Source: Rhizorhabdus sp049889055 | GTDB lineage: Bacteria > Pseudomonadota > Alphaproteobacteria > Sphingomonadales > Sphingomonadaceae | Assembly: GCF_049889055.1 (NCBI RefSeq) | Contig: NZ_JBLTWO010000007.1 | Coordinates: 62,001-126,000 of the forward strand | Direction of reading: 5' to 3' | DNA length: 64,000 nucleotides | In this document: positions 52,842 to 62,453 of the stretch, piece after piece | Position numbering within the stretch: the first letter of the stretch is position 1 | Layout: each line of letters begins with the position of its first letter | The notes under the pieces: generated by a model | What the model was told of the DNA's origin: nothing | The model's input: the letters and a program-made list of their open reading frames with translations, nothing else | Database searches by the model: none | Position numbers and translations under genes: made by a program

Positions 52842-54572
52842 CTACTGCATCTCCTCGGCGGCCGAGACGCCCATGACGGCGAGGCCGTTGCGGATAATCT
52901 GCCCGATCGCATCGCTCAGCGCCAGCCGGGCGCGGGTGATTTCGGGCCTGTCGGTGAGCAGGAAGCGACGGGCCGGGTCGTCATTGCCCCGGTTCCACAG
53001 CGCATGGAACATCGCCGCCAGATCATAGAGGTAGAAGGCGATGCGGTGCGGCTCGTGCGCCTGCGCCGCGCTCTCGACGATCCGGGGGAATTGCGCCGCG
53101 AGCTTGACCAGCGCGAGTTCCTCCGCGTCGAGCAGGTCGAGATCGGCTGCCGGCGTCAGGTCGATCCCCGCCTCGGCCGCGCGCCGGTGGAGCGAGCGCC
53201 CGCGGGCATGGGCATATTGGACGTAGAAGACGGGATTGTCCTTCGACGCCTCGACCACCTTGGCGAAGTCGAAATCCATCTGGGCGTCGGCCTTGCGGGT
53301 GAGCATGGTGAAGCGCACCACGTCCTTACCCACTTCGCGGACCACGTCGGCCAGCGTGACGAAGCTGCCCGACCGCTTCGACATCTTCACCGGCTCGCCG
53401 CCGCGCAGCAGCCGGACCATCTGGACCAGCTTGACGTCGAACGCGGTCTTCCCGCCCGTCAGGGCCTGAACCGCCGCCTTGATCCGCTTGACCGTGCCGG
53501 CATGGTCGGCGCCCCAGATGTCGATCAGGATGTCGGCGTCGTCCGCTTTCTGCGCGTGATAAGCGAGGTCGGTGCCGAAATAGGTCAGGCCGCCATCGGA
53601 CTTGCGCACCGGCCGGTCGCTGTCGTCGCCGAAGGCGGTCGCCTTGAACAGCGTCATCTCGGTCGGTTCCCAATCGTCGGGAAGCTCGCCCTTGGGCGGT
53701 TCGAGCGTGCCTTCATAGACAAGTCCCTCGGCACGCAGCCGATCGAGCGCCGCGTCGACCTTGCCGGCCTTCTGCACGGCGGCTTCGGACGCGAACACAT
53801 CATGCTTGATACCGAGCAGGGCGAGGTCGTCGCGGATCATGTCCATCATCGCCGCGACCGTCTTCTCGCGGAACAGGTCGAGCCACTCGCTCTCGGGCTG
53901 GCCGACATAGCGGTCGCCGAACTCGGCGGCGAGCGCCTGACCGATCGGGATAAGGTAGTCGCCCGGATAGAAGCCCTCGGGAATGTCGATGCTCTCGCCC
54001 AGCGCCTCGCGATAGCGCAGATGCGCCGAGCGGGCGAGCGTCTGCACCTGGGCGCCCGCGTCGTTGACATAATATTCGCGGACGACGTCGTGCCCTGCGA
54101 ATTCCAGCAGCGCGGCGAGCGCGTCGCCGACCACCGCGCCCCGGCAATGCCCCATGTGCATCGGACCGGTCGGGTTGGCCGAGACATATTCGACGTTTAC
54201 GCGCTTGCCCTTGCCGAGCGTCGAGCGCCCATAGTCCGCACCCAGCGCGAGGATGTCGGCGAGTTCCTGCCGGAGCCGGGCATCGGTCAGGCGGACATTG
54301 ATGAAGCCGGGTCCGGCCACTTCGGCGCTGGCGATCTCGGGGAGTGCCGCAAGGCGTGGGACGATCAGTTCGGCCAGGGCGCGTGGATTCTTGCCGGCGG
54401 GCTTGGCCAGCACCATCGCCGCGTTGGTCGCGAGGTCGCCATGGCTGGCGTCGCGCGGCGGCTCGACCGTGACATTCCGTCGATCGAGGCCGGCCGGCAG
54501 GTCGCCGGACGCCTGGAGGTCGTCGAGAATGGCGCCGATCCGGTCGGCAAAGCTGGCGTAGAGCGTGGTCAA
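52842..54572 (-). CDS. argS: Arginyl-tRNA synthetase
   Basis: Class I synthetase, about 576 residues. The HIGH-type motif is in SANPTGPMHMGHCRG, the KMSKS-type in VKMSKRSGSF, and an N-terminal Add1 domain precedes. The start is not ATG: TTG at 54572 (giving LTTLYASFADRI) fits the family best, with TTG at 54578 or 54626 as options. SPOR follows without a gap. Confidence 0.93.
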   Translation of the reverse strand: MTTLYASFADRIGAILDDLQASGDLPAGLDRRNVTVEPPRDASHGDLATNAAMVLAKPAGKNPRALAELIVPRLAALPEIASAEVAGPGFINVRLTDARLRQELADILALGADYGRSTLGKGKRVNVEYVSANPTGPMHMGHCRGAVVGDALAALLEFAGHDVVREYYVNDAGAQVQTLARSAHLRYREALGESIDIPEGFYPGDYLIPIGQALAAEFGDRYVGQPESEWLDLFREKTVAAMMDMIRDDLALLGIKHDVFASEAAVQKAGKVDAALDRLRAEGLVYEGTLEPPKGELPDDWEPTEMTLFKATAFGDDSDRPVRKSDGGLTYFGTDLAYHAQKADDADILIDIWGADHAGTVKRIKAAVQALTGGKTAFDVKLVQMVRLLRGGEPVKMSKRSGSFVTLADVVREVGKDVVRFTMLTRKADAQMDFDFAKVVEASKDNPVFYVQYAHARGRSLHRRAAEAGIDLTPAADLDLLDAEELALVKLAAQFPRIVESAAQAHEPHRIAFYLYDLAAMFHALWNRGNDDPARRFLLTDRPEITRARLALSDAIGQIIRNGLAVMGVSAAEEMQ

Positions 54573-54629
54573 TTTCAATTCCGCTGGCGATAAGGTGGAG
54601 CGTCGCCTTAGCGGATCGTCGCCCAAAGG

Positions 54630-56465
54630 TCAGTCCTTAGTTTTCTTGCCTCCCTCGGCGAGGCTGTAGGTGGGGATTGTCGGGGCTAGCGGATCGAAAC
54701 GCACCCACAGGGCAAGGACCAGCGCGACGCCCAGCAGCAGGCCGGCACCTATCCGGGACGTTCGGGCGGGCGACAGCATCAGCAGAAACGGCAGCGCGGC
54801 GAACAGCGGGGCGACCAGTACGACGGAAAGCTCTGCGCCGATGCCGAGAAACAGGAAATGCGCCTGTGCCAGCAGATGCCCGATCGCGATCGCCGCGCAA
54901 AGGGCCATCGCCGGAAGCGCGGCCCGCTCTCCCAGCCATGCCCGTGCTGCCAAAGCGACCGCGGCGAGGAGCAGCGGCCAATGGAGCAGGGGCGCGGCGG
55001 TCGGCAGCGTGGCCTGCACGAGGATGCCCGCCAGCATCAGGAGAAGGATCGCGCCTTCGGTGCGTGCGGTTCGATCAGCGGGCAGGAACCAGGCCGACGC
55101 CATCGCCAGCAGCGCGACCGGGACGATGGCGATCGGCCCGCCTGTCAGTAGCCCGACCCACATAAGGATCATGGCCGGCGCGAGGGCGACAGTGTGTGGA
55201 TCGGTCCGGCGGATCGTCGGCAGCAGGCAGAGCAGTGCGGCCAGAGCTGCGGCCGCCATCGCTTCGAGCCGGGGCAGGGCTGCGAGGCGGTCGTAATAAT
55301 TGGCACCGCCGCTGCCGGAGAGCGCGTTGAACGCGAGCAGCAGCAGTGCGGCATGGAGGAGGATGGCGAGCGTGATCAGCGCGCCGCACGTGACCTGGGC
55401 CCGCTCCGGCTTCTCGCGCCACAGGGCAAAGCCGATCAGCAGCGCCGAGCCGAGCAGGATCAGCCAGCCCCCGGCTGCCGGATAGACGATCGTCGCGCGG
55501 CCCATCAGGTCGGAGAAGCTCGCATCGTCGGTCCGGGCTGGAAGATCGCGAGCGTAGAGCAGCGCCGACGAGAGCGCCAAGGCCTGTCCTCCCATGTCCT
55601 GCAGCGAGGCGGGGTCGACCACCTCAGGGATGGCGGACGGCGAGTGATAGGCCGCACCCCGATCGAGAACAGCGAGGTTGTACCCCGGAATGCCCCGGCG
55701 CTTGGCCACCGTATAGTCGGTGTAATTGGGCATGTTGTTGTACACGAGCACCGACAGCGAATTGGTCGCCGGGCGGTGCACATGCTCGGCATAGAGGCGC
55801 ATCATCGCGCCATTGCCGGGGCCGGTCTCGAACATGTTGGCGCGGCCACCGGCGCCGCGCGCCTCCATGTTGATGATGGCGCCGATACGCCGGGCAAGAG
55901 GGTGGCGGGCGAAGAAATATTCGGCGCCATCGAGCCCCAGTTCCTCGCCATCGGTGAACAGCAGCACCAGGTCGCGCTCGGGCGGGCCGCGTTCGCCTAT
56001 GGCGCGCGCGACTTCGAGCGCCGCAGCCACCCCCATCGCGTCGTCGGCCGCGCCGGGCGAGCCCCAGACGCTGTCGTGATGCGCCATCAGCAGCAGCGGC
56101 GGCAGGCTGCGGTCGCGTCCCGGAAAGACACCGATCAGGTTGCGCGCGATCACGCCCCGCTCGGCGCGACCACTCCATTTGCCGAGACGGCGGAGTGAGG
56201 CCGCCCCCAGCGGCATCTCCTGGACTTCGACGGCGGCGCCGATGGTGTGCATCCGCAGCAGCAGATAGGCCGAGACCCGCTGGTTTTCTGCCGATCCAGT
56301 CGGATGCGGCACCCGGCCGATCGCCGAAACGTCGCGCATCGCCCGCGCGGCGGAAAAGGCGGTCGCCGGTGCGTTCACGTCCCGCGCTGCCGGCGGCAGG
56401 ACCGCCAGCACTGCCCAGAGCAGGGCGCCTGCAAGAGCGATAAGCAGCGCGATCGTCCGTGCCAT
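54630..56465 (-). CDS. M28 family membrane metalloprotease
   Basis: A 611-residue protein with one N-terminal helix, an M28 zinc peptidase domain (about 55-325) and a C-terminal half of about nine membrane helices. Zinc and catalytic residues are present: MAHHDSV (His and Asp), GAADDAMG (Asp), TDGEELGL (Glu pair), NMEARGAGG (Glu) and YHSPSAIPE (His). The form recalls the multi-helix M28 proteases of eukaryotic vacuoles and ER (FXNA/Pff1). It starts one base inside the dgt stop and precedes argS by 57 bases. Confidence 0.88.
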   Translation of the reverse strand: MARTIALLIALAGALLWAVLAVLPPAARDVNAPATAFSAARAMRDVSAIGRVPHPTGSAENQRVSAYLLLRMHTIGAAVEVQEMPLGAASLRRLGKWSGRAERGVIARNLIGVFPGRDRSLPPLLLMAHHDSVWGSPGAADDAMGVAAALEVARAIGERGPPERDLVLLFTDGEELGLDGAEYFFARHPLARRIGAIINMEARGAGGRANMFETGPGNGAMMRLYAEHVHRPATNSLSVLVYNNMPNYTDYTVAKRRGIPGYNLAVLDRGAAYHSPSAIPEVVDPASLQDMGGQALALSSALLYARDLPARTDDASFSDLMGRATIVYPAAGGWLILLGSALLIGFALWREKPERAQVTCGALITLAILLHAALLLLAFNALSGSGGANYYDRLAALPRLEAMAAAALAALLCLLPTIRRTDPHTVALAPAMILMWVGLLTGGPIAIVPVALLAMASAWFLPADRTARTEGAILLLMLAGILVQATLPTAAPLLHWPLLLAAVALAARAWLGERAALPAMALCAAIAIGHLLAQAHFLFLGIGAELSVVLVAPLFAALPFLLMLSPARTSRIGAGLLLGVALVLALWVRFDPLAPTIPTYSLAEGGKKTKD

Positions 56466-57628
56466 CAGAAGCCTTCCAGCGAGACCGGCCCGACATGCTC
56501 GGCATAGCGGGTGAGCGCATAGCGATCGGTCATGCCGGCGATGAAGTCGCCGATATGGCGCGTCCGGGCCGGTTCGGCTTCGGGCAGGGAGGCGCGCCAA
56601 TTGTCGGGAAGCAGCGCCGGATCGCGGCGATAGGCATCGGCCAATCCCGAAACGACCATCGCCATGCGCTCGGCGATCTCCAGCTGTTGCGGGTGGTGGT
56701 AGAGGTTGGCGTACATGAAGCGCGTAAGCGCTTTCTCCCGTGCAGCCATCTCGTCCGAGAAACCGATCAGCGCTCGCCCGGCCGCACGAACATCCTCGAC
56801 CGAGCGGGGGGCGGCCTCGTCCAGTCGACGCCGGCTTTCGGCCAGCAGGTCATTGACCATGCAGCCGATCTGTTCGCGCACCAGTTCGCCGAGCAGGCGC
56901 CCCTCGGGTACGTCGGGATAACGCTGGCGGACGCGATCCCAGTTGCTCCGGACCAGCGGGTCTTCGAGAACCTGATCGAGCGTCAGCAGGCCTGCGCGGA
57001 CGCCGTCGTCGATGTCGTGATTGTCATAAGCGATGTCGTCCGCGAGTGCGGCGACTTGCGCCTCCGGCCCGGCCCAGCTGTCGAGATCGAGCGGCCATTG
57101 ATCGTCGACCTCGGCCATCGCCCAGGTCCGATGGCGCACCGGGCCATTATGCTTGGCCAGCCCTTCGAGCGTTTCCCAACTCAAATTCAGGCCCTCGTGC
57201 GACGGATAGGGCGAGTCGAGCCGGGTGAAAATGCGCAGGGTGTGGGCATTATGATCGAACCCGCCGACATCGGCCATCGCGGCCTTCAGCGCATCTTCTC
57301 CGGCATGGCCGAAGGGCGGGTGGCCGATATCATGGCCGAGGCACAGCGCCTCGGTCAGGTCTTCGTTGAGGCCCAGCGCGCGGGCGATGGTCCGCCCGAT
57401 CTGCGCGACCTCCAGGCTGTGGGTCAGGCGGACGCGAAAATGGTCGCCATCGGGAGCGACGAAGACCTGCGTCTTGTGACGCAGCCGTCGAAAGCTGATC
57501 GAGTGGATGATCCGGTCGCGGTCGCGCTGAAAGGGGTCGCGCGGCCCGCGCGTCTCTCCGTCGCCATGGCTGTGAAAACGGCCCCGGCTGCGGCTCGGGT
57601 CGGAGGCATAAGGCGCAAGATCAGGCAT
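56465..57628 (-). CDS. dgt: dGTPase-like HD-domain triphosphohydrolase
   Basis: Hydrolyses dNTPs to nucleoside and triphosphate; homologs act on dGTP. The 387-residue protein carries the HD motif GHDIGHPPFGHAGEDAL (near residue 96), SISFRRLRHKTQVF and DDIAYDNHDIDDG, with all metal ligands in place. In alphaproteobacteria this gene often precedes argS; here the M28 gene lies between. Confidence 0.92.
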   Translation of the reverse strand: MPDLAPYASDPSRSRGRFHSHGDGETRGPRDPFQRDRDRIIHSISFRRLRHKTQVFVAPDGDHFRVRLTHSLEVAQIGRTIARALGLNEDLTEALCLGHDIGHPPFGHAGEDALKAAMADVGGFDHNAHTLRIFTRLDSPYPSHEGLNLSWETLEGLAKHNGPVRHRTWAMAEVDDQWPLDLDSWAGPEAQVAALADDIAYDNHDIDDGVRAGLLTLDQVLEDPLVRSNWDRVRQRYPDVPEGRLLGELVREQIGCMVNDLLAESRRRLDEAAPRSVEDVRAAGRALIGFSDEMAAREKALTRFMYANLYHHPQQLEIAERMAMVVSGLADAYRRDPALLPDNWRASLPEAEPARTRHIGDFIAGMTDRYALTRYAEHVGPVSLEGF

Positions 57629-57691
57629 CGTCGCCCTGATGGCGGAGCGGATCGGACAAGTCGACTCCCGACTGCGCGTCGGAAGCGGTAC

Positions 57692-57931
57692 TCAGCGCAC
57701 GCTGTCGCCGGGCGTCACGGTCTCGGCGGATTGCGGACGGCTGGAAAGATCGGCGTTCATCAGCATGATCGGCAGCAGGCCGCGCCAGCCCTCGCCTTCG
57801 ATCTCCATCTCGGGATAGAGCCGCTCGGCAGCCGCGGCCTGCGGCTGCGCCGTCGGGTCGACGGATGTCGTCACCGCCAGGGCAGGGGCGGCGGCGAGCA
57901 GCAGGGGCAACAGGACGATAGAACGCAGCAT
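57692..57931 (-). CDS. Small secreted hypothetical protein
   Basis: A 79-residue protein with a clear signal peptide (LLPLLLAAAPALAVTT, cut near residue 18) and a short hydrophilic mature part. No family is recognised. It is close to dgt but not overlapping. Confidence 0.55.
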   Translation of the reverse strand: MLRSIVLLPLLLAAAPALAVTTSVDPTAQPQAAAAERLYPEMEIEGEGWRGLLPIMLMNADLSSRPQSAETVTPGDSVR

Positions 57932-58013
57932 GACGACTCCGATGATGGAGTCGCTAATGCGGCCTTGCCGTTACCCTTTTATGACAGGACCGTTGCACGG
58001 CCGTCGGGATGGA

Positions 58014-59438
58014 TCAGTTGATCCGCTCGACCTTCTGCCCGGCAGAGGTCGTCACGGGGAAGCAGCTCAATCCCCCGGTCCGCGCCTCGTTCACATAATC
58101 CTGGGCGGCGCCCTTGCTGGCGAACGGACCGATCAGCAGCCGGTTGGTCGCCTTGTAGGGCGTGGTCCAGGGCGAACGGCCCGACAGTAGCCTGGCATGC
58201 GCTTTCTTCTGCTTGTCCCATTCCTTGTCGAGGTCGGGCTTGTAGGCGCCGCTGGCGATCTGCACCCAATAGCGTTCAGGATTGGACTTCTTCGCCTTGG
58301 CTTCCTCGCGGGCCTTGGCCTTCTTCTCGGCCTCCGCCTTTTCTGCGGCGGCCCGCTTCTGGGCGGCGCGGCGATCCTGCGCCAGACTGCGCTGATCGGC
58401 GACCTTCTGTTCGGCCTCTTCGACTGCAGACAGACCCACAGCAGGCTCAGGCGCGGTGGCCGTCGTGGCGGCGGCGCTACGCTGGCTGCTATCGCTGCGG
58501 TTGACCAGTCGGCCGCTGCGATCGAACTGCGGGCGCTGCGCGGGGGTGGCGCTGGCGCTCGAAGACGGGGCGGGCGCCGGGGCAGCTACTTCCTTGGAGG
58601 ACGGCGCGGGCCGCGCCTCGGCAAGCTGCATCGGCACCTTGTCTTCGGGGAAATGGCCGAAATGCACGGCGGCGGCCTTCTCGGCCGGCTTGAGCGATGC
58701 GAGGCGTGCCAGGAAGGGCTTGAGCGCATCGGCCTGAAAGCGCGGCAGAACCGCGTTGGCCGCCGCCTCCGCGCCGATCGTATCGCCCGTCATCGCCAGC
58801 ACGAAGGCCCGCGCGCGCCAGGCGGCGATGTCCTTCTTGCGCAGAAGCGGATCGAGGATGGTCAGCGCATTGGCCTTGTCGCCACTCATCGCCATCGACA
58901 GCGCGAGTCGCCGGATTGCCTCGGGGTCCTGCTTGGTCCGCATGACCAGCGCATAATCGGCCTGTGCCTTGCGGTTGTCGCCGCGCAGATCATAAGCAAG
59001 GCCGCGGTCGAGTGCGACGTCGACCGCTGGAATGCCCAGATCGACCGCGCTGTCGAACAGGCGGAGCGCCGCGCGCGGCTGTTCCTTCTGGATAAGGGCC
59101 GAACCGAGGCCCGCCTTGACCCGACCATCGCGCGGGGAGATTTTCTCGGCCCGGACGAAGAAGTTGATTGCCGCATCGGCGTCGCCGACGGCGAGGGCGG
59201 CGGTGCCCGCGCCGGTCAGCGCTTCCAAGTCGCCCGGATCGCGCGCCAGAACGCGCAGGTAGCGGGCCAGCGCCTCGGCGGGGTCGCCCCGGGCCATCGC
59301 ATCGCGCGCGCTGGCGACGGGATCGGTAACGACGGTCTCCTCGGACATATCGTCGAGCGACTGCGCCCAAAGCGGCACGGCGGCGCCCACGGCCACCAGC
59401 AGCGACCAGCCCCCCAAGAGATGATATATCTTCTTCAT
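58014..59438 (-). CDS. TPR and SPOR-domain secreted protein
   Basis: A 474-residue protein with signal peptide (KKIYHLLGGWSLLVAVGAAVP), a set of TPR repeats (about residues 50-210), a long Ala/Lys coiled linker and a C-terminal SPOR domain (about 385-474) starting WVQIASGAYKPDLD. It should bind septal peptidoglycan and scaffold other proteins. The ATG at 59438 starts the signal peptide; a longer form from 59459 is less likely. Confidence 0.88.
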   Translation of the reverse strand: MKKIYHLLGGWSLLVAVGAAVPLWAQSLDDMSEETVVTDPVASARDAMARGDPAEALARYLRVLARDPGDLEALTGAGTAALAVGDADAAINFFVRAEKISPRDGRVKAGLGSALIQKEQPRAALRLFDSAVDLGIPAVDVALDRGLAYDLRGDNRKAQADYALVMRTKQDPEAIRRLALSMAMSGDKANALTILDPLLRKKDIAAWRARAFVLAMTGDTIGAEAAANAVLPRFQADALKPFLARLASLKPAEKAAAVHFGHFPEDKVPMQLAEARPAPSSKEVAAPAPAPSSSASATPAQRPQFDRSGRLVNRSDSSQRSAAATTATAPEPAVGLSAVEEAEQKVADQRSLAQDRRAAQKRAAAEKAEAEKKAKAREEAKAKKSNPERYWVQIASGAYKPDLDKEWDKQKKAHARLLSGRSPWTTPYKATNRLLIGPFASKGAAQDYVNEARTGGLSCFPVTTSAGQKVERIN

Positions 59439-59508
59439 GATGCCGCCATGCTTAACCATAGCAATGCGGCGGACCGCAAGACGATTCCAGCCATTGTCGC
59501 CGGACCGG

Positions 59509-59541
59509 GCGGTGTTCGCGGCGGTCGGCCGCGAACACCCG
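59509..59541 (-). terminator. Hairpin after ftsZ
   Basis: GGTGTTCGCGGC and GCCGCGAACACC form a perfect 12-base stem with a five-base loop, 14 bases past the ftsZ stop on the minus strand. No T tract follows, so the terminator role is probable but not sure. Confidence 0.5.
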
Positions 59542-59554
59542 TCCGATCAGCCGC

Positions 59555-61018
59555 TTACTGGTTGCTCTGACGGTTCAGGAAGCGCGGGACGGCGCCATTG
59601 CCCGGTTCTTCCGTATCGACCTGCGCCTTGGCCGCGCCGCGTGCGATGTTGGACATGCGCTCGAACAGCGTTGCGCCCGTCGAAGAGGGACGGCGGGCGG
59701 GCTCGGGTTCGGCGGCCCAGCGGTTTCCGGCTTCTTCCTCGCTCGCTTCCGGCGCCGGGGCGGGAACGGATGCTTCGGGCTGAAGTAGCAGTTCGTCATT
59801 GAACAGGCTCGTCAGTTCGAGCGTCTCGGCCGGACCTTCGGGAGCCTCGAGAACGAGCTTTTCTTCTGCGGGAGCAGCCGCCGTGCTGTGCGGTGCAGCC
59901 TCGGCTTGCGGGGCCGGCGTCGCGGCTGCAGTCGGTTCGGGCGCTACCGCGACAGGCGCGGCGGCCTGCGGCACGACGACCGACTTTTCTTCGCGCGCCG
60001 GGGTGCGCGGCGGGAAGCTGAAGCTCTTCGACGGCTCGGGCATCGTCGCGGCGTCGACCTCGATGCCGGTCGCGACGACCGACACGCGGATGCGGCCTTC
60101 CAGTTCGTTGTTGAAGGCCGAACCCCAGATGATGTTCGCGTCCTGGTCGACCAGCTGGCGGATGTGGTTGGCGGCCTCGTCGACTTCGAGCAGGCGCATG
60201 TCGTCGCCGCCGGTGATCGACACGATGACGCCCTTGGCACCGTTCAGGCTGACGCCGTCGAGCAGCGGGTTGGCGATCGCCTTTTCGGCGGCCTCGATCG
60301 CGCGATTGTCGCCGGTCGCTTCGCCGGTGCCCATCATCGCCTTGCCCATCTCGCTCATCACCGAGCGGACATCGGCGAAGTCGAGGTTGATGAGGCCGGG
60401 CATGACCATCAGATCGGTGATGCCACGCACGCCCTGCTGGAGGACCTGATCGGCCATCTGGAACGCTTCCTTGAAGGTCGTGTTCGGATTGGCGATCAGG
60501 AAGAGGTTCTGGTTCGGGATCACGATCAGCGTGTCGACGTGCTTCTGCAGTTCCTCGATGCCGGCCTCGGCCGAGCGCATGCGACGATTGCCTTCGAAGC
60601 TGAACGGCTTGGTGACGACGCCGACGGTCAGGATGCCGCGGTCGCGCGCTGCCTTGGCGATCACGGGTGCCGCGCCGGTCCCGGTGCCACCGCCCATGCC
60701 GGCGGCGATGAAGCACATGTGCGAGCCTTCGAGGGCCTTTTCGACCTGATCGAGCGTCTCTTCGGCGGCGGCCCGTCCGATTTCGGGACGGCTTCCGGCG
60801 CCGAGGCCCTGCGTGATCTTCAGGCCGAGCTGGATGCGACGCTCGGCCGGGGAGGCGTTGAGCGCCTGCGCGTCGGTGTTGGTGACGATGAAGTCGACGC
60901 CCTGGACGTCGGCCTGGATCATGTTCGCGACCGCGTTCCCGCCCGCGCCGCCGACCCCGATAACGCTGATGCGGGGTTTCAGCTCGTCGACCTGCGGACG
61001 CATGAACTCGATCGTCAT
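59555..61018 (-). CDS. ftsZ: Cell division protein FtsZ
   Basis: Tubulin-like GTPase that forms the division ring. The 487-residue protein has GGGTGTGAAPVIA (tubulin signature), NLDFADVRSVM (T7 synergy loop), an Ala/Pro-rich linker of about 160 residues, and the C-terminal FtsA-binding tail VPRFLNRQSNQ. ATG at 61018 follows AAGGGAGA. Downstream of ftsA, as in the dcw cluster. Confidence 0.97.
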   Translation of the reverse strand: MTIEFMRPQVDELKPRISVIGVGGAGGNAVANMIQADVQGVDFIVTNTDAQALNASPAERRIQLGLKITQGLGAGSRPEIGRAAAEETLDQVEKALEGSHMCFIAAGMGGGTGTGAAPVIAKAARDRGILTVGVVTKPFSFEGNRRMRSAEAGIEELQKHVDTLIVIPNQNLFLIANPNTTFKEAFQMADQVLQQGVRGITDLMVMPGLINLDFADVRSVMSEMGKAMMGTGEATGDNRAIEAAEKAIANPLLDGVSLNGAKGVIVSITGGDDMRLLEVDEAANHIRQLVDQDANIIWGSAFNNELEGRIRVSVVATGIEVDAATMPEPSKSFSFPPRTPAREEKSVVVPQAAAPVAVAPEPTAAATPAPQAEAAPHSTAAAPAEEKLVLEAPEGPAETLELTSLFNDELLLQPEASVPAPAPEASEEEAGNRWAAEPEPARRPSSTGATLFERMSNIARGAAKAQVDTEEPGNGAVPRFLNRQSNQ

Positions 61019-61157
61019 AGATAATCTCCCTTGCGGCCCTGCCCGCCGAAGCACCGGATGGGCCGAATCTTGCCAGACGCGATTCGCCGAATCACGCGAA
61101 AAGTTGTCCTATCCACATTTTTCGGGGTTAACCGAGCTGTGGTGGCGGTACTCCGTC

Positions 61158-62417
61158 TCAATAGCCGCTCTTGATCGCTGCCATCAGCTTGCCGACGAGT
61201 CCCATCGGCTGCGGCCGGTGGACCGTCTGTTCGGCCACGAAGGGACGAAGTTCGGCCGGATTGTCGGCGGCGACCTGGGCGAGACCGACCAGCGTGGCGA
61301 AGGCCGGCCCGCTATGCGCGTCGGGCAGGCCCGAAAGAGTGCGGGGACGACCAATCCGGACACTGCGGCCCAATACGCCCTGGGCATAGTCGGCGATACC
61401 GCGAAGTTCCGCGCCTCCGCCGGTCAGGACGACCTGCCGGCCGACCGGGCCGACATAGCCGAGGTCCGACAGTGCCTTGGCGACCGCGTCCATCCAGTGG
61501 TCGAGGCGCAGGCGGATCACCTGGATCAATTGCGCCCGACTGATGCGCGGTGGGTCGATGCCGTCGGCGGCTTCCTCGGGCGAACCGATTTCGAGCATTT
61601 CATGGTTGTCGCGCGGGCTGTTCTGCGCCGAACCATGGACGCATTTCAGCCGTTCGGCCTGCGCGCGGCGGATGTTGAAGGCCGAGGCGATGTCGTCGGT
61701 GATGTCGGCGCAGCCCATCGGCAGCGAGGTCAGGCCCACCAGCAGCCCGCCCGCGAACAGCGACACGTTGGTGACCCCCGCACCCATCTCGACGAGCGCG
61801 ATGCCCATCTCGCGGTCTTCGTTGGACAGGCAGGATGCACCGGTCGCGATCGGCGAGGCGACGATCGACTTGACGCCCAGATGCGCCGAGCGGACGCACA
61901 GAGCGAGATTGCGGACGGGCGAGGGCTCGGCTGCGATGACGTGGATCTCCACCCCCAGCTTGTCGGCGTGAAGACCGAGCGGGTTCTTGACGCCGTTCAG
62001 GCCGTCGAGCGTGTAGAGCGTCGGTTGCGCGTGGAGGACCATGCGGCCCTGCGGGTTGAGCGACTGCCGGCCCTGGCGGAGCAGTTCGTCGATGTCCGGC
62101 TGCTCGATCTGGACGCCGCCGAGGTCCACCTCGACCTGCGCCACGTCGCTGACGAGACCGCCGGCCGAAAAGCTGACCCAGACATGGTCGATATTGGTGC
62201 GGGCGATCGTCTCGGCCTGCTCGACCGCCTCGCGGATCGCGGACTCGGTCGCTTCCATGTCGGCGATATAGCCGCGGCGCACGCCCCGGCTTTCGCGCTG
62301 GCCGCTGCCCAGCACCTCGAGCTCGCCGGCCTCGTTGGGTCGCGCGATCAGGGCAGAGACCTTCGACGAACCGATATCGATCGCCGTGATCAGACCGTCA
62401 TTGCGCGGCTGCGCCAT
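61158..62417 (-). CDS. ftsA: Cell division protein FtsA
   Basis: Actin-like membrane tether for FtsZ. The 419-residue protein has DIGSSKVSALIARP (phosphate 1 loop) near residue 14, the 1C domain, VEMGAGVTNVSLF (phosphate 2) and LTGGGAELRGI (adenosine loop), plus a C-terminal amphipathic helix (LVGKLMAAIKSGY). The ATG at 62417 follows GGGAGC. It follows ftsQ by 36 bases. Confidence 0.96.
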   Translation of the reverse strand: MAQPRNDGLITAIDIGSSKVSALIARPNEAGELEVLGSGQRESRGVRRGYIADMEATESAIREAVEQAETIARTNIDHVWVSFSAGGLVSDVAQVEVDLGGVQIEQPDIDELLRQGRQSLNPQGRMVLHAQPTLYTLDGLNGVKNPLGLHADKLGVEIHVIAAEPSPVRNLALCVRSAHLGVKSIVASPIATGASCLSNEDREMGIALVEMGAGVTNVSLFAGGLLVGLTSLPMGCADITDDIASAFNIRRAQAERLKCVHGSAQNSPRDNHEMLEIGSPEEAADGIDPPRISRAQLIQVIRLRLDHWMDAVAKALSDLGYVGPVGRQVVLTGGGAELRGIADYAQGVLGRSVRIGRPRTLSGLPDAHSGPAFATLVGLAQVAADNPAELRPFVAEQTVHRPQPMGLVGKLMAAIKSGY

Positions 62418-62453
62418 CGCTGCTCCCTTTCCCCAAATTGCCATTGCCAGCCC

